Assembly: GCF_937616625.2 (NCBI RefSeq) | Contig: NC_065571.1 | Span: 46,113,651 to 46,177,650 of the forward strand | Source of the DNA: Mercurialis annua | Taxonomy: Eukaryota > Streptophyta > Magnoliopsida > Malpighiales > Euphorbiaceae | Length of the DNA: 64,000 nucleotides | Direction of reading: 5' to 3' | Shown: positions 35,653-47,444 of the stretch, piece by piece | How positions within the stretch are numbered: position 1 is the stretch's first letter | Layout: each line of letters starts with the position of its first letter | Translations under genes and position numbers: made by a program | The notes under the pieces: generated by a model | Told to the model about the DNA's origin: nothing | Database searches by the model: none | What the model saw: only the letters and a program-made list of their open reading frames with translations

Positions 35653-36350
35653 GGGCTAATAATCACCTATGATCCTTAATTTTGGACCCTTTACAAGAAA
35701 CACCTCGTTTTTAAAAAAGATGACGGTGCTAAAAAAATATCCTAAGCTCCAAATATGATTAAAATACCCCTGACATGTCTTTTTCTAGTGAGCTATTATT
35801 CTAACAAAAACAATTGGCGGTGTCACGTCATCAAAATACTCTAAAAAATAAAGGCTTAAATTAACAAATTAACTACGTGAAGAGCATAGTTAGTGAAGAA
35901 CAGCAGGTGGTGTTCTTCAAGAACAAATTCATCTGTTCATGAAGAATAAAAGCCGGAATAATTTATTTTTCCAGTGATGGTGGTTAGGGGTTGAGTCAGT
36001 GGCGGCGGATGACTATTAGAAATTTGAGAGAATGGTTGGGTTAGAATGGGTTGGGTTTTTTATTTTAAATTGTTTGAATTAAATTTTAATAGTTTTGGAG
36101 GCATTCTAGGTGCTTTAATTTTTTAGGATATTTTAATGACGTGTCAGCTGACGTGATGCCTTCAAATTATTTTTGTTAGAATGATAGCTCACAAGAAAAA
36201 GACGGCTCTAAGGGTAATTTAGTAATATTTGGAGTTTAGAGGGTTCTTGAGCGCCACCACAAAAATTAGGAGGTTTCTTGATCATTTTTAAAAATTAGAT
36301 GGTTTCTTATAAGGGGCCCCAAAAAGCAGGGGTCATAAATGATTATTAGC
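35653..36350. mobile_element. Mutator-like MITE with 9-bp target duplication
   Basis: Inverted arms of about 190 bp (left: GGGCTAATAATCACCTATGA; right end: AATGATTATTAGC) enclose a non-coding core. TGTCATTTA flanks the element exactly at 35644-35652 and 36351-36359, as expected for Mutator. Confidence 0.9.
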
Positions 36351-36399
36351 TGTCATTTAACTTTTATACTCTTGCATTTTGCATTTTACTCCATTATTG

Positions 36400-36980
36400 G
36401 ATTTTGAAAAAAAGTGTTTCAAAAGGTTTAAAACGGTTTTAAAAACATATTTTGATAGTCATTTTTCAAAAACAGTTTATATAAAGGTTTCTAACAGTTT
36501 CTAAAATGTAATCTTATAATTGTTATTAATAAAACAGTTTGTAAAAGAATTTTAAATGATTTATGAAAATATAATTTTTAATTTATTTTTAAAAATAGTT
36601 TCTAAATCAGTTGCTAAATATTACTTTGACAATCATTCAAATAAAACATTTATAAAAGGGTAATTTTTAAAATATAATTTTACAAGCGTTTAAAAAAAAC
36701 AGTTTACAAAAGAGATTTGAGTGAAAAAAAACAGTTTACAAAAGAGATCTGTGCTCCTCTTTCCATGTAAGGAGGAGCAGATCGCTCCTCCTTTCGAGGA
36801 ACCTGGAAAAAAATAAAATAAAAATAAACTTTTTTTGTAAAATAATCTGCAGCGGTGTATAAATTGGAAGAGTACGGTGGTTTGTCGAAAATATTTTTTA
36901 ATTTATTTAGTTTTTTAATAAAAAATTTAAATATAATTAATTTATTGGATTTATTTAAACATTTTTAAAGTTAAATGACT
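36400..36980. repeat. Degenerate AAACAGTTTATAAAAG repeats and GAGGAGC hairpin
   Basis: Imperfect units of AAACAGTTT(A/G)TAAAAG recur from 36470 to 36740. The last two are an exact duplication (AAAAAAACAGTTTACAAAAG). From 36748 a GCTCCTC/GAGGAGC stretch can fold on itself. Confidence 0.6.
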
Positions 36981-36984
36981 TATT

Positions 36985-37770
36985 TGTATTTTTTCAAACT
37001 GAAAAAAGATGATATACCCTATTTTGGTTTTCAATTGCACCCTGAATTAAAAAAATTAAATGATTTTACTATTATAAGGATTAAAATATATTTAAGAATC
37101 ATTTTTTTTTCATTTAAACAAATTTAAACAAGTCTTTAAACTTAGAAAAGTTTCAAATAAATACTAAATAAAACATAATTATAATTAATCATTCCTTTTT
37201 AATACGCCCGACTCCGTTTTCATCGGACCTTCCATCGTCGGACCTGTCAACTAAGCTTCGCTCGTCAACTACCATCGTCCGAACTATCCGCCGCCACATT
37301 TCACCGGAAACCCCGGATAAATATTGTTTCTTTATTTTTTTTTTTAATTTCGACCGGGACTCCTCCTCTACCGAGGGACAATAGCTCCTCGAAAGAAGAG
37401 GAGCAGCTGCTCCTCGCTGGAGGAGCATATCTGCTCCGAGCAGATGCTCCTCGCCTGAGGAGCTACCGGAGCTGCTCCTCCTCTCTGGCAATTAAAAAAA
37501 ATCTTTTTTATTAATTAATTTAATATTTTTTTATTTTATAAAAAAGATGGCTATTTGATATAATTTATAATATTTAAGAATTTTTAGATGTTTTAATAAA
37601 TATGAAGGACCTATTTTAAATATTATCCAAATGAAAAGAGTTTAATTTGATGCATCAGGGTGCAATTGAAAACCAAAAATTCGAAATAGGGTATAATTGA
37701 AAAAATTACTACGTCGGGATGAAATTGAAAACTAAAACGAAGGTCAGGATTTTTTCAGTCTATTAACGAA
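36985..37770. mobile_element. Inverted-repeat element related to the MITE at 569-938
   Basis: Arms about 36990-37110 and 37540-37735 are inverted, sharing ATACCCTATTT, TTTTGGTTTTCAATTGCACC and CTGAATTAAA-type blocks. The right arm repeats the ACTACGTCGGGATGAAATTG / GAAGGTCAGG layout of the 569-938 element, so both belong to one family. The outer ends were not fixed. The core holds the GAGGAGC hairpin cluster at 37380-37490. The minus frame 37189-37491 is low-complexity and not accepted as a gene. Confidence 0.65.
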
Positions 37771-38099
37771 GGTCGGGATAAAAAAAACCTCTCTTTTCTT
37801 TCAAAGTAAACCCTAGCCGTCTAGAGTTTTTTTATTATTTCTTCTCCGACGACCGTCAATGGTTTGATTTTGCTGTTGACGGTAGCCATCCCTTTATATA
37901 TGTTAATTTAATTTCATAGATATAATAAATAGCCATTTTTCCATTTTTTCTTGATGGATTAAGATTTATCAACGAAGCGCAATTCAATTACCAAGAAGCG
38001 GAGATAAATTGAAGATCATCAACAACAAAATGAAATCGTTTATGAGTTATATTAGGTTTATTTATTTTTTATTGTTTTATTTTTTCTGAATGTTTTATT

Positions 38100-38445
38100 T
38101 TGTCCTTTTTTTGTGAAAGGTTTGTTGTCCTTCCTCTGCGGAAGGTTTGTTGTCTCTTTTTTATGAAGGAGTTATCAAGTGGTGGTTGAACCGGATGATG
38201 TGAGTTTGCGGGTTATGGGTGATGGATGAAGTTTGATCGAAGATTGATTGAAAGCTGCACTTAATTAGCGAAACAGTTAATAATTTATGTTTATTTTCGT
38301 AAGTAAGATCTGCGAATCAGACAGTATGTTGTCTGTTCCATGTCAGGTCATCGGGTTTTGTTTTCGAATTATCCCGAATTTCTTACAAATGTAACTATTT
38401 CATATTCGATTTAATGAGATTTGATGAATTCAAAAAAAAAAAATT
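38100..38445 (+). mobile_element. Probable LINE 3' end with A tail
   Basis: The segment has no long frame and ends ATTCGATTTAATGAGATTTG, then ATTCAAAAAAAAAAAA, like the 3' end of plant L1 elements. I could not find a target duplication or a 5' border, so this is tentative. Confidence 0.45.
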
Positions 38446-38655
38446 AATACATGATAAAACAATGGGTCAAGCACACAAATCACCCAAATAACCCCCTTCC
38501 TTTCATAAATACATCAGCTTATAAATAAATTCAGAATTCTCTCATAAAATAAAAATACTTTTCACAAATACATCATATTGTAGACACGAAAGTTTTAATG
38601 TAAAATAGGACAATACTACCCTTCAAATCTATTCATCACCTCCTTTTCTTTTCTT

Positions 38656-39039
38656 ATGCCAGCTCATCCTCACATCTTTTCTCTCTATGCTCACCTTCTC
38701 TATTTTTTCATCTGCCGGCAACAAATCATGGCCGCCGTCACCACCGCAACAGTTCCAATAGCTGCATTTTTCTCTCTAATGAACATGGGACTAGAACGGG
38801 ACCTTCTTCAGTTGTCGACGTTGCTTCACAAAAACCTCATTAATGGCGGTGGATATTTCTCAGCCCGACCCAGACAGGAAATGGGTTTTGAAGATATTTT
38901 CACTATCTTCACTAAAGTGTGTCTTAAATCTTCTTCTGTTGAATTGAATCTTGTTTCTCTGAATTTGGGGTATTTACTCCGTGCGGAGAAGAAAATCATT
39001 CTTTCCCAAAATTTAGATGGTTCATGTTGTGCTAAATAA
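38656..39039 (+). CDS. Hypothetical 127-residue protein
   Basis: An open frame begins MPAHPHIFSLYAH. A more plausible start is the Met in IMAAVTTATVPIAAF. It ends NLDGSCCAK then TAA. Codon use is plausible and base composition is higher in GC than the surroundings, but I recognise no family. It may be a gene fragment carried by the surrounding element. Confidence 0.3.
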   Translation: MPAHPHIFSLYAHLLYFFICRQQIMAAVTTATVPIAAFFSLMNMGLERDLLQLSTLLHKNLINGGGYFSARPRQEMGFEDIFTIFTKVCLKSSSVELNLVSLNLGYLLRAEKKIILSQNLDGSCCAK

Positions 39040-39349
39040 TTACGGAGCTGTTTGATTGGGTATTGCTAGATTGTTCAGTATTTATGTAAGAGCATAAACT
39101 TTTAATTTAACAAAGATCATTTTATATAAATTTGTTATGCAATTGTCAAAATTTATGTAAATTGATGCGCCACCTGCAGTAAAGACTGCTTTTATGCTCT
39201 CTGCTAATGGTGTTTGTATTCATAGGTATCCCGTTGATTTGGAAATTCAGTGATCTCTGCCTAATTTTATAACTATAGGTCAATTATAACTAGTACTAAT
39301 TTGTTATGCATTCGTTCTATTTTTCCTCATTTTCATTCGCGTAAAAAAA

Positions 39350-40560
39350 TTAAGTTAATTGGTTGATATTTGGTTGATTTGGGTTGACATTTAGTTAATA
39401 TTAGGTTGATATTTAATTGATATTTGGTTGATTTATGGTTGGAGAGATTCTTAGATAGACTTAGTCTACCACGTCATCCGTGGACTAACCTATCATATTG
39501 TGACACGTCATTAAAATAGTGGCATTATCGTAAATTTTGTTTATTACTTGTTTACACTTTTGAATAGTAATATTACGATAGTGCCATTATTTTAATGACG
39601 TGTCATAATATGATAGGTTTAGTCTACGGATGACGTGGTGGACTGAGTCTGCCCAAGAATTTGTCTTATGGTTGATGTATTTAGATTAAATATTTATAAT
39701 ATCGAAAATAGATAGATTAAGTAAAAATTTAATTGACAGCATGCTGAAAGTAAATACAAAATAAACTTAACTTGTACTCGGTATATTCATAAAAAAATAT
39801 GTACTCAGTATAAATTAGATATCAAAATTTACAATTAATTATTAATTTAACTAATAACACATGATATATAAACTAATAAATTAATATAAATTTGGTTAAA
39901 AGTCGATTCATGATTATATATATACATAATAAACTAATAAATATATACTTAATAATAAACTAACATAAATATATTTAAAATTTATAGTAGATTTTTGGTT
40001 AATCTTCAGTTGACATTCGGTTGATCTGTAGTTGATATCTAGTTGACTTTCAGTTGACAATGAGTTGATTTATGGTTACTTTTTTTTGAGAAGGATTTAT
40101 GGTTACTTAAACACATTATTAACTAATAAATTAATATAAAGTTGGTTAAAAGTCGATTCATGATTATATAAATATATAATAAACTGATAAATATATATTT
40201 AAAATTTAAAATTGACAATGAGTTGATTTATATTTAAATAAACACATAAAAAACTAACAAATATATATATTTAAGATTCAGAGTAGATTTCTGGTTGACC
40301 TTAAGTTGACATTCGGTTGATCAGTAGTTTATATTTAGTTGATTTTCAGTTGACATTCGGTTGATCTTTAAAATTTGGTTAAACTACAAAGGAAGAATTT
40401 TTGCAAAAACACTTCAAAACAGTCGAAATGACTTGCTACATGGCTATATAAACATTATCAAAATATATTATAGAGTTTAAAATGAGTCAATTAATAGTTA
40501 TAAAACACATTATAAACTAGTAAATATATATTTAAATTTAACAAAACAAAACACAAAATC
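39350..40560. repeat. Degenerate GTTGA(T/C)ATT(T/C)GGTTGA tandem repeat field
   Basis: Short units of GGTTGATATTT / AGTTGACATTCGGTTGATC recur many times. A longer period of about 240 bp is visible: GGTTAAAAGTCGATTCATGA occurs near 39893 and 40143, each followed by a stretch of AATAAACTAATAAATATA type. The small MITE at 39442 is inserted in it. Confidence 0.7.
39442..39665. mobile_element. Small Mutator-type MITE with 9-bp target duplication
   Basis: About 95-bp inverted arms: left GAGAGATTCTTAGATAGACT, then ACCACGTCATCCGTGGACTA; right is the inverse, ending GCCCAAGAATTTGTC. TTATGGTTG flanks at 39433-39441 and 39666-39674. The flanks lie in a GGTTGAT-rich repeat, so part of the match could be chance. 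Confidence 0.8.
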
Positions 40561-41650
40561 TAACATTCTATAATTGATTCTTCTTAAGATCCAAACATAT
40601 ATATAATTAATTAAGAAACGGGAACAAATTTAACAAAATAAAACACAAAATCAACAGAAAAATGATAAATAATAATAAATAAAATAAAGACTTATAATTG
40701 GTTTGCCATATTACTACAATTAAGATGTTTCTTTTTTTAAATAACAATTAAAATTTAGATGGCTACCAAAAGATAGCATTAGCAGGTGAACATCAAGACC
40801 TTTCAAATTCATGCACTTCATAAGTTCAGAGATAACCACAAAAAAGAGTATAAATGCAGGTATAATCTTTAACTGAAAGTTAGAAAAATATTGAATAAAT
40901 TAAGGAACCTAAAAACAATAAAGAGATTCAGAACACTCCACAATTTTACCAGATGTGATTTAAAATAATTTTTATTCCATTATAGCTTAGCTCCAATAGT
41001 TTTCATCTTCTTAATAATTTGCTCAATTTATTCTTTTGATTCTCCACCCTCTATTGCTCAACTTCTTCTCTTTTAGCCAGAAACCATACCCATAACCACC
41101 ACCACGACCACTTCCTCCTCCCCTTCATCTGCTACTGTCAATTTTGAGATCCCTCTTTCTTTTCTTAAACCCAATAAATTCAAAACACCAATGAAATAAA
41201 AAACACTAATTAACAATACTTGTCCATTATTATAAACTGAAAACCCACAAATATTTCATACATGTAAGCTGGTTATAGTGAGTTAAATTCTTCTTTCACT
41301 TCTCCGGTGCTCCTCTGATGCAGCGGTACTTCATTCTTTTTCATCTTTAGGATCGTGTCGATCGATCTTTGTAGAAGAAAGAGTACTACAATTATTGATG
41401 ATATGCCGAAGAAATATTATGCTGTCGTTTTGAAAATTGACAGGGAAGAATTTGGCGTAAAGAAGAAGGAGGTAGATGGAAAGTTAGATCTGGCTTGGGG
41501 TTGAAGATGACAGGGGCAAAATAGTACTATAAATATAATGAGGTATAAATGAAAATATTTAAAAGTAAATGAGAGATTACTGCACATAAATAATTTGTGA
41601 GTCACGAATGTATAACTTTATGGAAAATGAGTCATAGTGTGTAATTTCCT

Positions 41651-42185
41651 CTAAAAGAATCCGAATGAAATGGTCAATTTCTTGGAATTTTTTACCTTTA
41701 GTAATTGACAAGATAAATTTATATATTTACAATTTTAATATTTTTAATATAATAACATTTAAATTTTACTATCTATTATTTTTTAATTTTTGCCAAATAT
41801 ATACATGATTAGTTTTTAGTTGATGTGGTACGATATTGTTCTTCTATATATGCAAAATTTATCCTATATGTCGTGTATAACCTTATCCCATGTTAGCTTC
41901 AAATGAATCGTCGATATATCTGATAAAGATTAAAAAAATAATAGATTAAACTCGCATGATTTAATAATCATGATATATTTTATAAAAATATTAAAATTAT
42001 GGATAGACAATTTATTTTATTTTAAAAATTCGGTTTAAAAATAATTACTGCTAAAAATACTCTTGTGAAAGACTTTCTTCGCAGTAATCATTTTTAATTA
42101 TTAGAATGACTCAATTATAATTGTTGAAAAGCTATCTTTTTCTAGAGAAATGTCTCCTTTTTTTTGTAGTTTCACCTTACACTTA
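41651..42185. other. AT-rich intergenic stretch
   Basis: Nothing coding or repetitive was recognised. Confidence 0.5.
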
Positions 42186-42189
42186 ATGA

Positions 42190-42800
42190 AAGTAGTAATG
42201 GATACCGAATCCTATTGTAAGTATAATGGAGGCGAGTTGCAGGAGATCCACTCTCAGGTAATACCGGACTCCCCCTGAAGATCCGAAGATATGAAGGAGA
42301 CACCGAATCCCTTAAGATTCGGTGACATGCTAATAAAGACCGAATCCCACATGATCCGCCGAAAGCGCGTCAGGTCCGGGATTCGGGTAATCGACTAAGT
42401 ATGGAAATATTGTCCTATTCGGACACAAACACTACATATGGAAGGATAAGCTCTACTTTAGGAAGATAAGACTATTTAGGAAGACGTTCCTAAATAGGAC
42501 TCTTATCAGATTAAGGTAGATCACGACAAATCAGGAGATTCTCTACAATATTGCCGAATCCCTATAAAGTAGGATTCACCTGCCTAATACAACTCTACTA
42601 GGTATATTCGACTACTATAAAAGGAACACGGGGTATGCCTAGAATTACAATTACATTCATATGCTAAAAACGCTGCTCAAAGCTCTAAACTGACTTTAGC
42701 ATCGGAGAGTTAATCGGACAACCACCGTCCGGTTAGCTTCTACCCTGTTTTGCAGGTCTTACTCACCGGTTCAGAAGGCAGACTCCATCAAGTAGCTTTA
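42190..42800 (+). mobile_element. Solo-LTR-like remnant, Ty3/gypsy Tat type
   Basis: The block is GC-richer than its surroundings, with repeated ACCGAATCC motifs and a clear TATA box (ACTATAAAAGG at 42615-42624). A typical Tat-lineage 3' zone follows: GACTTTAGCATCGGAGAG, then CCGTCCGGTTAG and TTTTGCAGG. No internal domains or second LTR are present, and the exact ends and target duplication were not determined. Confidence 0.65.
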
Positions 42801-43021
42801 AATAAAAACAAAAAACAAACTCACAAAGTTCATCAAACTAATAATGATCCAAATTAGAAATTAGCAAGACAGAGCTATAAAATGAAATTCAAAAAATCAC
42901 AAGAAACCACTCTATTACCCATGTAATTTATTATAAAAATATCTCCAAAGAAAAAAAATTAATAAAATGTGAACATGGATTTAAAATTAAAATTATGTAG
43001 GAGAGAAAGAAAACTCTAAAT

Positions 43022-44002
43022 TCAAGGACAAAAGGGTCTGCCCAAACGAGTCCTATGGCTAGGAATAATAAAATGCCTTAACCTTCCTTCTTGTTCAACT
43101 AAGTACCCTTCACAAAGAAATGCCTTAGAAAATTTATCTTCAACAACTCTATCAACATCATGAACAAACACATCAGTTTCTCCGCTCTCTTTGTTCCTCG
43201 CCATTAACCCCGCTGTGTAGATCGCCGTCATTCTCCCCGGCGCCTCGTCGTGGTACCCAGTCGGCGCGTCCACCATTATCAAATCCCATTCTGTATCATA
43301 CACATCACTAGGGAAGCTTTTTAAAGCAAGCTGACAAGAAGATGATCTCGGATCACTTACTATTCTACATTCTTCATCTCCGGTTCCTTTCTCCATTAAC
43401 CCATCGGCTTGGTGTACTTTGGTGTCGTAACTCACATGGTATGATTCTAACATGGGCTGTTTTTGTTTGATCTGTTCGATCCATGACTTGTCTTCTTCGA
43501 GAAAAACTGTCCGGCCGCCATGGTTAAGAGATGCCCACATGAGACTGTCGTGACCTAGACCAAAGACTAGGAAATTGCATGGGGATTTCTTTTGTAGGAC
43601 TTTTAATGAGATGGAGATCTCACTTAGGGTTTGTTGTGGGGTGATGTTTGTGGTTACGTAGTGGACTAATGCATTGGCTAAAGATGGTGGGGTTTTGGTG
43701 CATGTTAAGGGAAGTGGTGGACAAGTAGGTGTTGTTAAGGTTGTTGCTGATTCTTGTTCTTGTTCGAGTTCTTGTTCTTGATCTTGATCAGTTTCTGAGA
43801 TGGTTGAATTTGATGATGATAAGTGGGTTCTTGGTGTTGGAGTTGAATTTGATTGAGAAGATGATAAATTTGACCAAAGAACTAGAAGAAAAATGGAGAG
43901 GAAGAAGATACAGAAGACAATGAGCTTGAAGTTAATGGGAGAAGACTGAGTTTTGGACCTCATGGATCTTGAATTTGGTTGATGAATGATGATGGTTTTC
44001 AA
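43022..44002 (-). CDS. GXM: Glucuronoxylan 4-O-methyltransferase (DUF579), type II Golgi protein
   Basis: A single exon encodes 326 residues. A short basic N-terminus is followed by one membrane anchor (residues ~26-43), then a Ser/Thr and Glu/Gln-rich stalk (47-95), then the DUF579 catalytic domain. The SAM-binding loop is LVFGLGHDSLMW (~145-156) and the second motif is DLIMVDAPTGY (~240-250). TDVFVHDV, EDKFSKAFLCEGYL and the ending RPFCP are typical of the GXM branch rather than IRX15. GXM enzymes transfer a methyl group from S-adenosylmethionine to O-4 of glucuronic acid side chains on xylan in the Golgi. Length and intronless structure fit the family. Which of the GXM paralogues this is cannot be told here. 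Confidence 0.93.
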   Translation of the reverse strand: MKTIIIHQPNSRSMRSKTQSSPINFKLIVFCIFFLSIFLLVLWSNLSSSQSNSTPTPRTHLSSSNSTISETDQDQEQELEQEQESATTLTTPTCPPLPLTCTKTPPSLANALVHYVTTNITPQQTLSEISISLKVLQKKSPCNFLVFGLGHDSLMWASLNHGGRTVFLEEDKSWIEQIKQKQPMLESYHVSYDTKVHQADGLMEKGTGDEECRIVSDPRSSSCQLALKSFPSDVYDTEWDLIMVDAPTGYHDEAPGRMTAIYTAGLMARNKESGETDVFVHDVDRVVEDKFSKAFLCEGYLVEQEGRLRHFIIPSHRTRLGRPFCP

Positions 44003-44134
44003 GAAAGAGAGTGATGATTTTTATAAGTTGAGTTTCAGAAGTTGAATTTGGTCTTCACTTGAAAGGAAGCATATGAGGAGATAATTAAAGCCATAAATAT
44101 CTTTTGTTTTCATATGAAAAAGGGATATGGCTAA

Positions 44135-44316
44135 ACCAATGGGAGTTGATCCAAGTGGTAAGCGGCTTGATATCGCTTAAGTAAGGTCTCGGGTTCGAGT
44201 CCTTGTGAATGCAGAAAATTTCCACTGGAAGACTCCCCCACCATGCAAGGTGCGCGACACGGGTCGGATCCGGATTAGTCAGGGCGAAGCCTTGGAAACC
44301 GGATGGGCTTACAAAA
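44135..44316 (+). mobile_element. tRNA-derived SINE with long target duplication
   Basis: AAAAAGGGATATGGCTAA flanks the element at 44117-44134 and 44317-44334. An A-box-like GATCCAAGTGG and a B box GGTTCGAGTCC are present, and the element ends GGATGGGCTTAC plus A run. It lies about 130 bp upstream of the GXM start codon, within its likely promoter. The layout resembles the widespread Au SINE family. Confidence 0.92.
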
Positions 44317-44334
44317 AAAAAGGGATATGGCTAA

Positions 44335-46300
44335 GGATTAATTGAGTTTTACTTCAAGATCAAAACAATGCCATCTCAATGAATAGCTCTATTGTTGAGA
44401 CAGAAGTGTCCAGTCCAAAATACCAAAGTATTATAAATTTATATTGATATAATTGATAAATTTATGGTATTTTGTAAATCTCATAAGTTTTGATACTACA
44501 AATTTTTCTTTTTACATATTCCTGTCTAATTACTTTTTATATTATTGTTTATATTCTCTCTACCAATAGAATCAGTGGCAAATATAAAAAAATATCTCAA
44601 TTATTTTTGCGAGCCTAGGCTTAGCAACTAACCCTGAATTCATTTAAACCTACTTTTATTTAAAAAAATATATTACTAGAATTCATCTGAAACAGGAGTC
44701 TATTATAGTCTAAAAATAGTTCTGCCTTTAAATTGAATTGTCCAATATCTCTATTTTTCCCCTCAAATTCTTATCCATTTCTAATAGGGAACCGCTTTTA
44801 TAACTAATTTTTTTATATTGTTTCCATTTAAAATATACTAATGAATTAGTATTTAAATTTATAAAGAAATAACAACTTAAAAATAAAAATATAAAAAAAT
44901 AAAGAAAAAATTATAAAAAATTATAATATTAAATATTTTTTTTAACTATATAATGATGAGAAAGTGAATAATTTTATTGGATTAGAAGGTATTATGTTAT
45001 TATTTTAAATAAATAATTAAAAAAATAATACTGATATAGGACCAAATTTAAAAAATACACTATAAATTCAAGATAAAAATTAGCATCCACTTGGACACCA
45101 ATATTATTTTAAAATAGCATCGTACCATTTATTTTTATGTTGGTTAGAGTTACTAGAAAAGTTTAAAATTGAAGAGTATAGTAAAGATTAGATCTAAATA
45201 TCACTTAACTTACTGGGTCCACAATTACCTAATCATGGCCATGGCACTATGCATGAATTATTGTATTATAAGTTGGTGACATTATATTACACCTAATCAC
45301 ACTCTTTAATTTCTTCTTCATATTCTAAATTATTAAAGCTAGTTTTAGTGCGGTTGATGAACAAATTATGCTTCCTTGCTTATGGTAGACATATGAATAT
45401 ACCATCTTATTTTTAAATAATTACCATAAATTTATATTCTGAAATAATTTTTTTATATAGATTAATGAAGTATAACAATGTAGGAGATGTGAATAAATCT
45501 GACATTAAATAATAAGGAAAAATAATTTTGTATAAAAAAAGCTTTAATCCTATTATTTGTCTCTTGATTCAACATTTTCACAATATATGAGATTTATATA
45601 TGTATAATTAAATAAAACGAAGTTCTTAATTTTGTTTGAGAAAATTTATATTCAATGAGTATCGCATCTTAAGCTAAAAATGATATCAAATCTTTAGGGA
45701 ATTGATATCATTTTCTATATGTAAAAATGAAATAAAAGAGAGAATGTATACTTAGAAATGAAGCAATTTTTTTCTTTAATATTTGATCTTAGAAATGAAG
45801 CAAGTAATTAAGATGTGGAAATTGATGAGAACAAGAAAGCAACTCAGGTTATGATTGGTACAAATCAAATGGTTGGTAGACCAGTGATTGTTGTTGAATT
45901 GAATATTACCAATGATAGTTAATTAATTTAATTGATTTAGTTTAATTTGAATAAGATTTAGAGAAGCTGTTAGTTAACACACAATTTTATCTTACAATAG
46001 AATAATACTACCATTATGGCAGTGTAATTCATTCTTTTATCAGGTAAATCATTCTTTAAAGTATTTAAAAGGAGTATTTGTTTTTATTTGTTAAAGTAGT
46101 AAGGTCCAACCATGAAAACTGGAACTGGACTTTTCTTTAAAATTAACTTTTGACAAGTGTTTGGTGATGGAGTTAGCTTTGGAACTACAATTCCCTAAAC
46201 CAAGACATGTATGTATTCCATGTGTATGGCCGCTAAGCTAATGTGTCACCGCCCACCACCATTCGGTTGTATCCAAGCGTATGCAATACATGAAACATTA
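44335..46300. other. AT-rich intergenic stretch
   Basis: About 2 kb of AT-rich DNA without a convincing gene or repeat. A TGGGTCCACAATTACC patch near 45220 and a GC-richer patch near 46240 stand out only in composition. Confidence 0.5.
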
Positions 46301-46519
46301 CCTCAAAACTGAAAGATTGAGATGAGAAAAGTTGTATGTGTATTATTGATAGGTTATCAATATATACAATAGATAAAACCCTAGATTTTCCTATTAGGAA
46401 CTTATTAATGAAAAATCACAGAATATATATAAGGCATGATTACAGCATATATTCTAGTACAATGGTAATGGAAATGCAAGACTATACATAATAAAAATTT
46501 CCTAATTATTTGCTTTTTT

Positions 46520-47444
46520 TTAACTTGGTGCTCTATCATGCCCCCGCAAGCGTGAGGGTCCATGAAGGATAATAAGCTTGAAACGATGTTGTTGAAACTG
46601 TTGTCGTGCAAGGGTAGTCAAAGAATCAGCAAGCTGATCAGTTGTGTGAACATGAGATACCCAAAGGCGATGATTAGCAACCTGATCACGAGCAAAGTGA
46701 AAATCGATGGCAATGTGCTTCATGCGAGAGTGGAAAACTGGATTGGGACATAGATATGTGGCAACGATGTTGTCACAATAGATTGTTGGTGGAGATGAGA
46801 AGGAAACACCAAGTTCTCGAAGAAGATTAGTTAACCAATTGACCTCAGCTGTAGCAGACGCAACAACCCTGTATTCTGCCTCAGTTGTCGAGCGAGCAAC
46901 AGTGGACTGTTTTTTTGGAGCTATAACTGATTGGATTAGTGCCAAGAAAAACGTAAGCTGATATAGAGTGACGGGTATCAGTGTCACCGACCCAATCGGC
47001 ATATGCACATATAGGCATGTAAACAAGAAGGTGAGTTGTTCGATAGAAAAAGTCCATGATGAGTTGTACCTTTTAAGTAGCGGAGCACTAGTTTGACAGC
47101 ATTCCAATGAGTTGTAGAGGGTCGATGCATAAATGAAATATTTTATTAACAACAAATGAGATATCAGGTCGTGTAAGAGAGAGGTATTGGAGTGATCCTA
47201 GAATTTGACGGTACTCAGTTGGGTCACGAGCGGATGATCCATCGACAAGTTTGAGAGTTTCAAATGATGATAAAGGAGTACTAACTTCCTTAGCTTCATG
47301 CAAATTAGTCTTTTGCAGAAGATCAAGAACATATTTGCGCTGGGACAAAAATAATCCCTGAGTAGTGCGAGTAGTTTCAACTTCCAAAAAATAATTAAGA
47401 TGGCCAAGATTCTTGGGTTTCAGGTGGGCCAATGGAGAGTTCAT
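46520..47444 (-). pseudogene. Truncated Ty1/copia pol (end of reverse transcriptase and RNase H)
   Basis: Two overlapping frames (47088-47444 and 46520-47155) carry the end of reverse transcriptase (HLNYFLEVE, LSQRKYVLDLLQKTNL, VSTPLSS, LGSLQYLSLTRPDISF) and RNase H (KKQSTVARSTTEAEYRVVAS, NPVFHSRMKHIAIDFHF, TTDQLADSLTT). The frame changes near 47100. Gag, protease, integrase and most of RT are missing. LTR-like sequence may follow at 46310-46520, but no second LTR was found. Confidence 0.9.

Larger units (their letters stand above)
38480..41650. mobile_element. Possible Pack-MULE-like element with diverged long terminal repeats
   Basis: The right end, read in reverse, resembles the left end (CTCTCAT...AAATA.TTTTCA...ATACATCAT...AATACTACCCTTC against the diverged partner). 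Inside are an open 127-codon frame (38656-39039) and, near 41045-41160 on the minus strand, a glycine-rich piece (GGGSGRGGGYGYGFW), both possibly captured gene fragments. No exact ends or target duplication were identified. Confidence 0.35.

Noticed and set aside
37189..37491. Minus frame of 100 codons
   Set aside because: It is produced by the GAGGAGC palindromes inside an inverted-repeat element.
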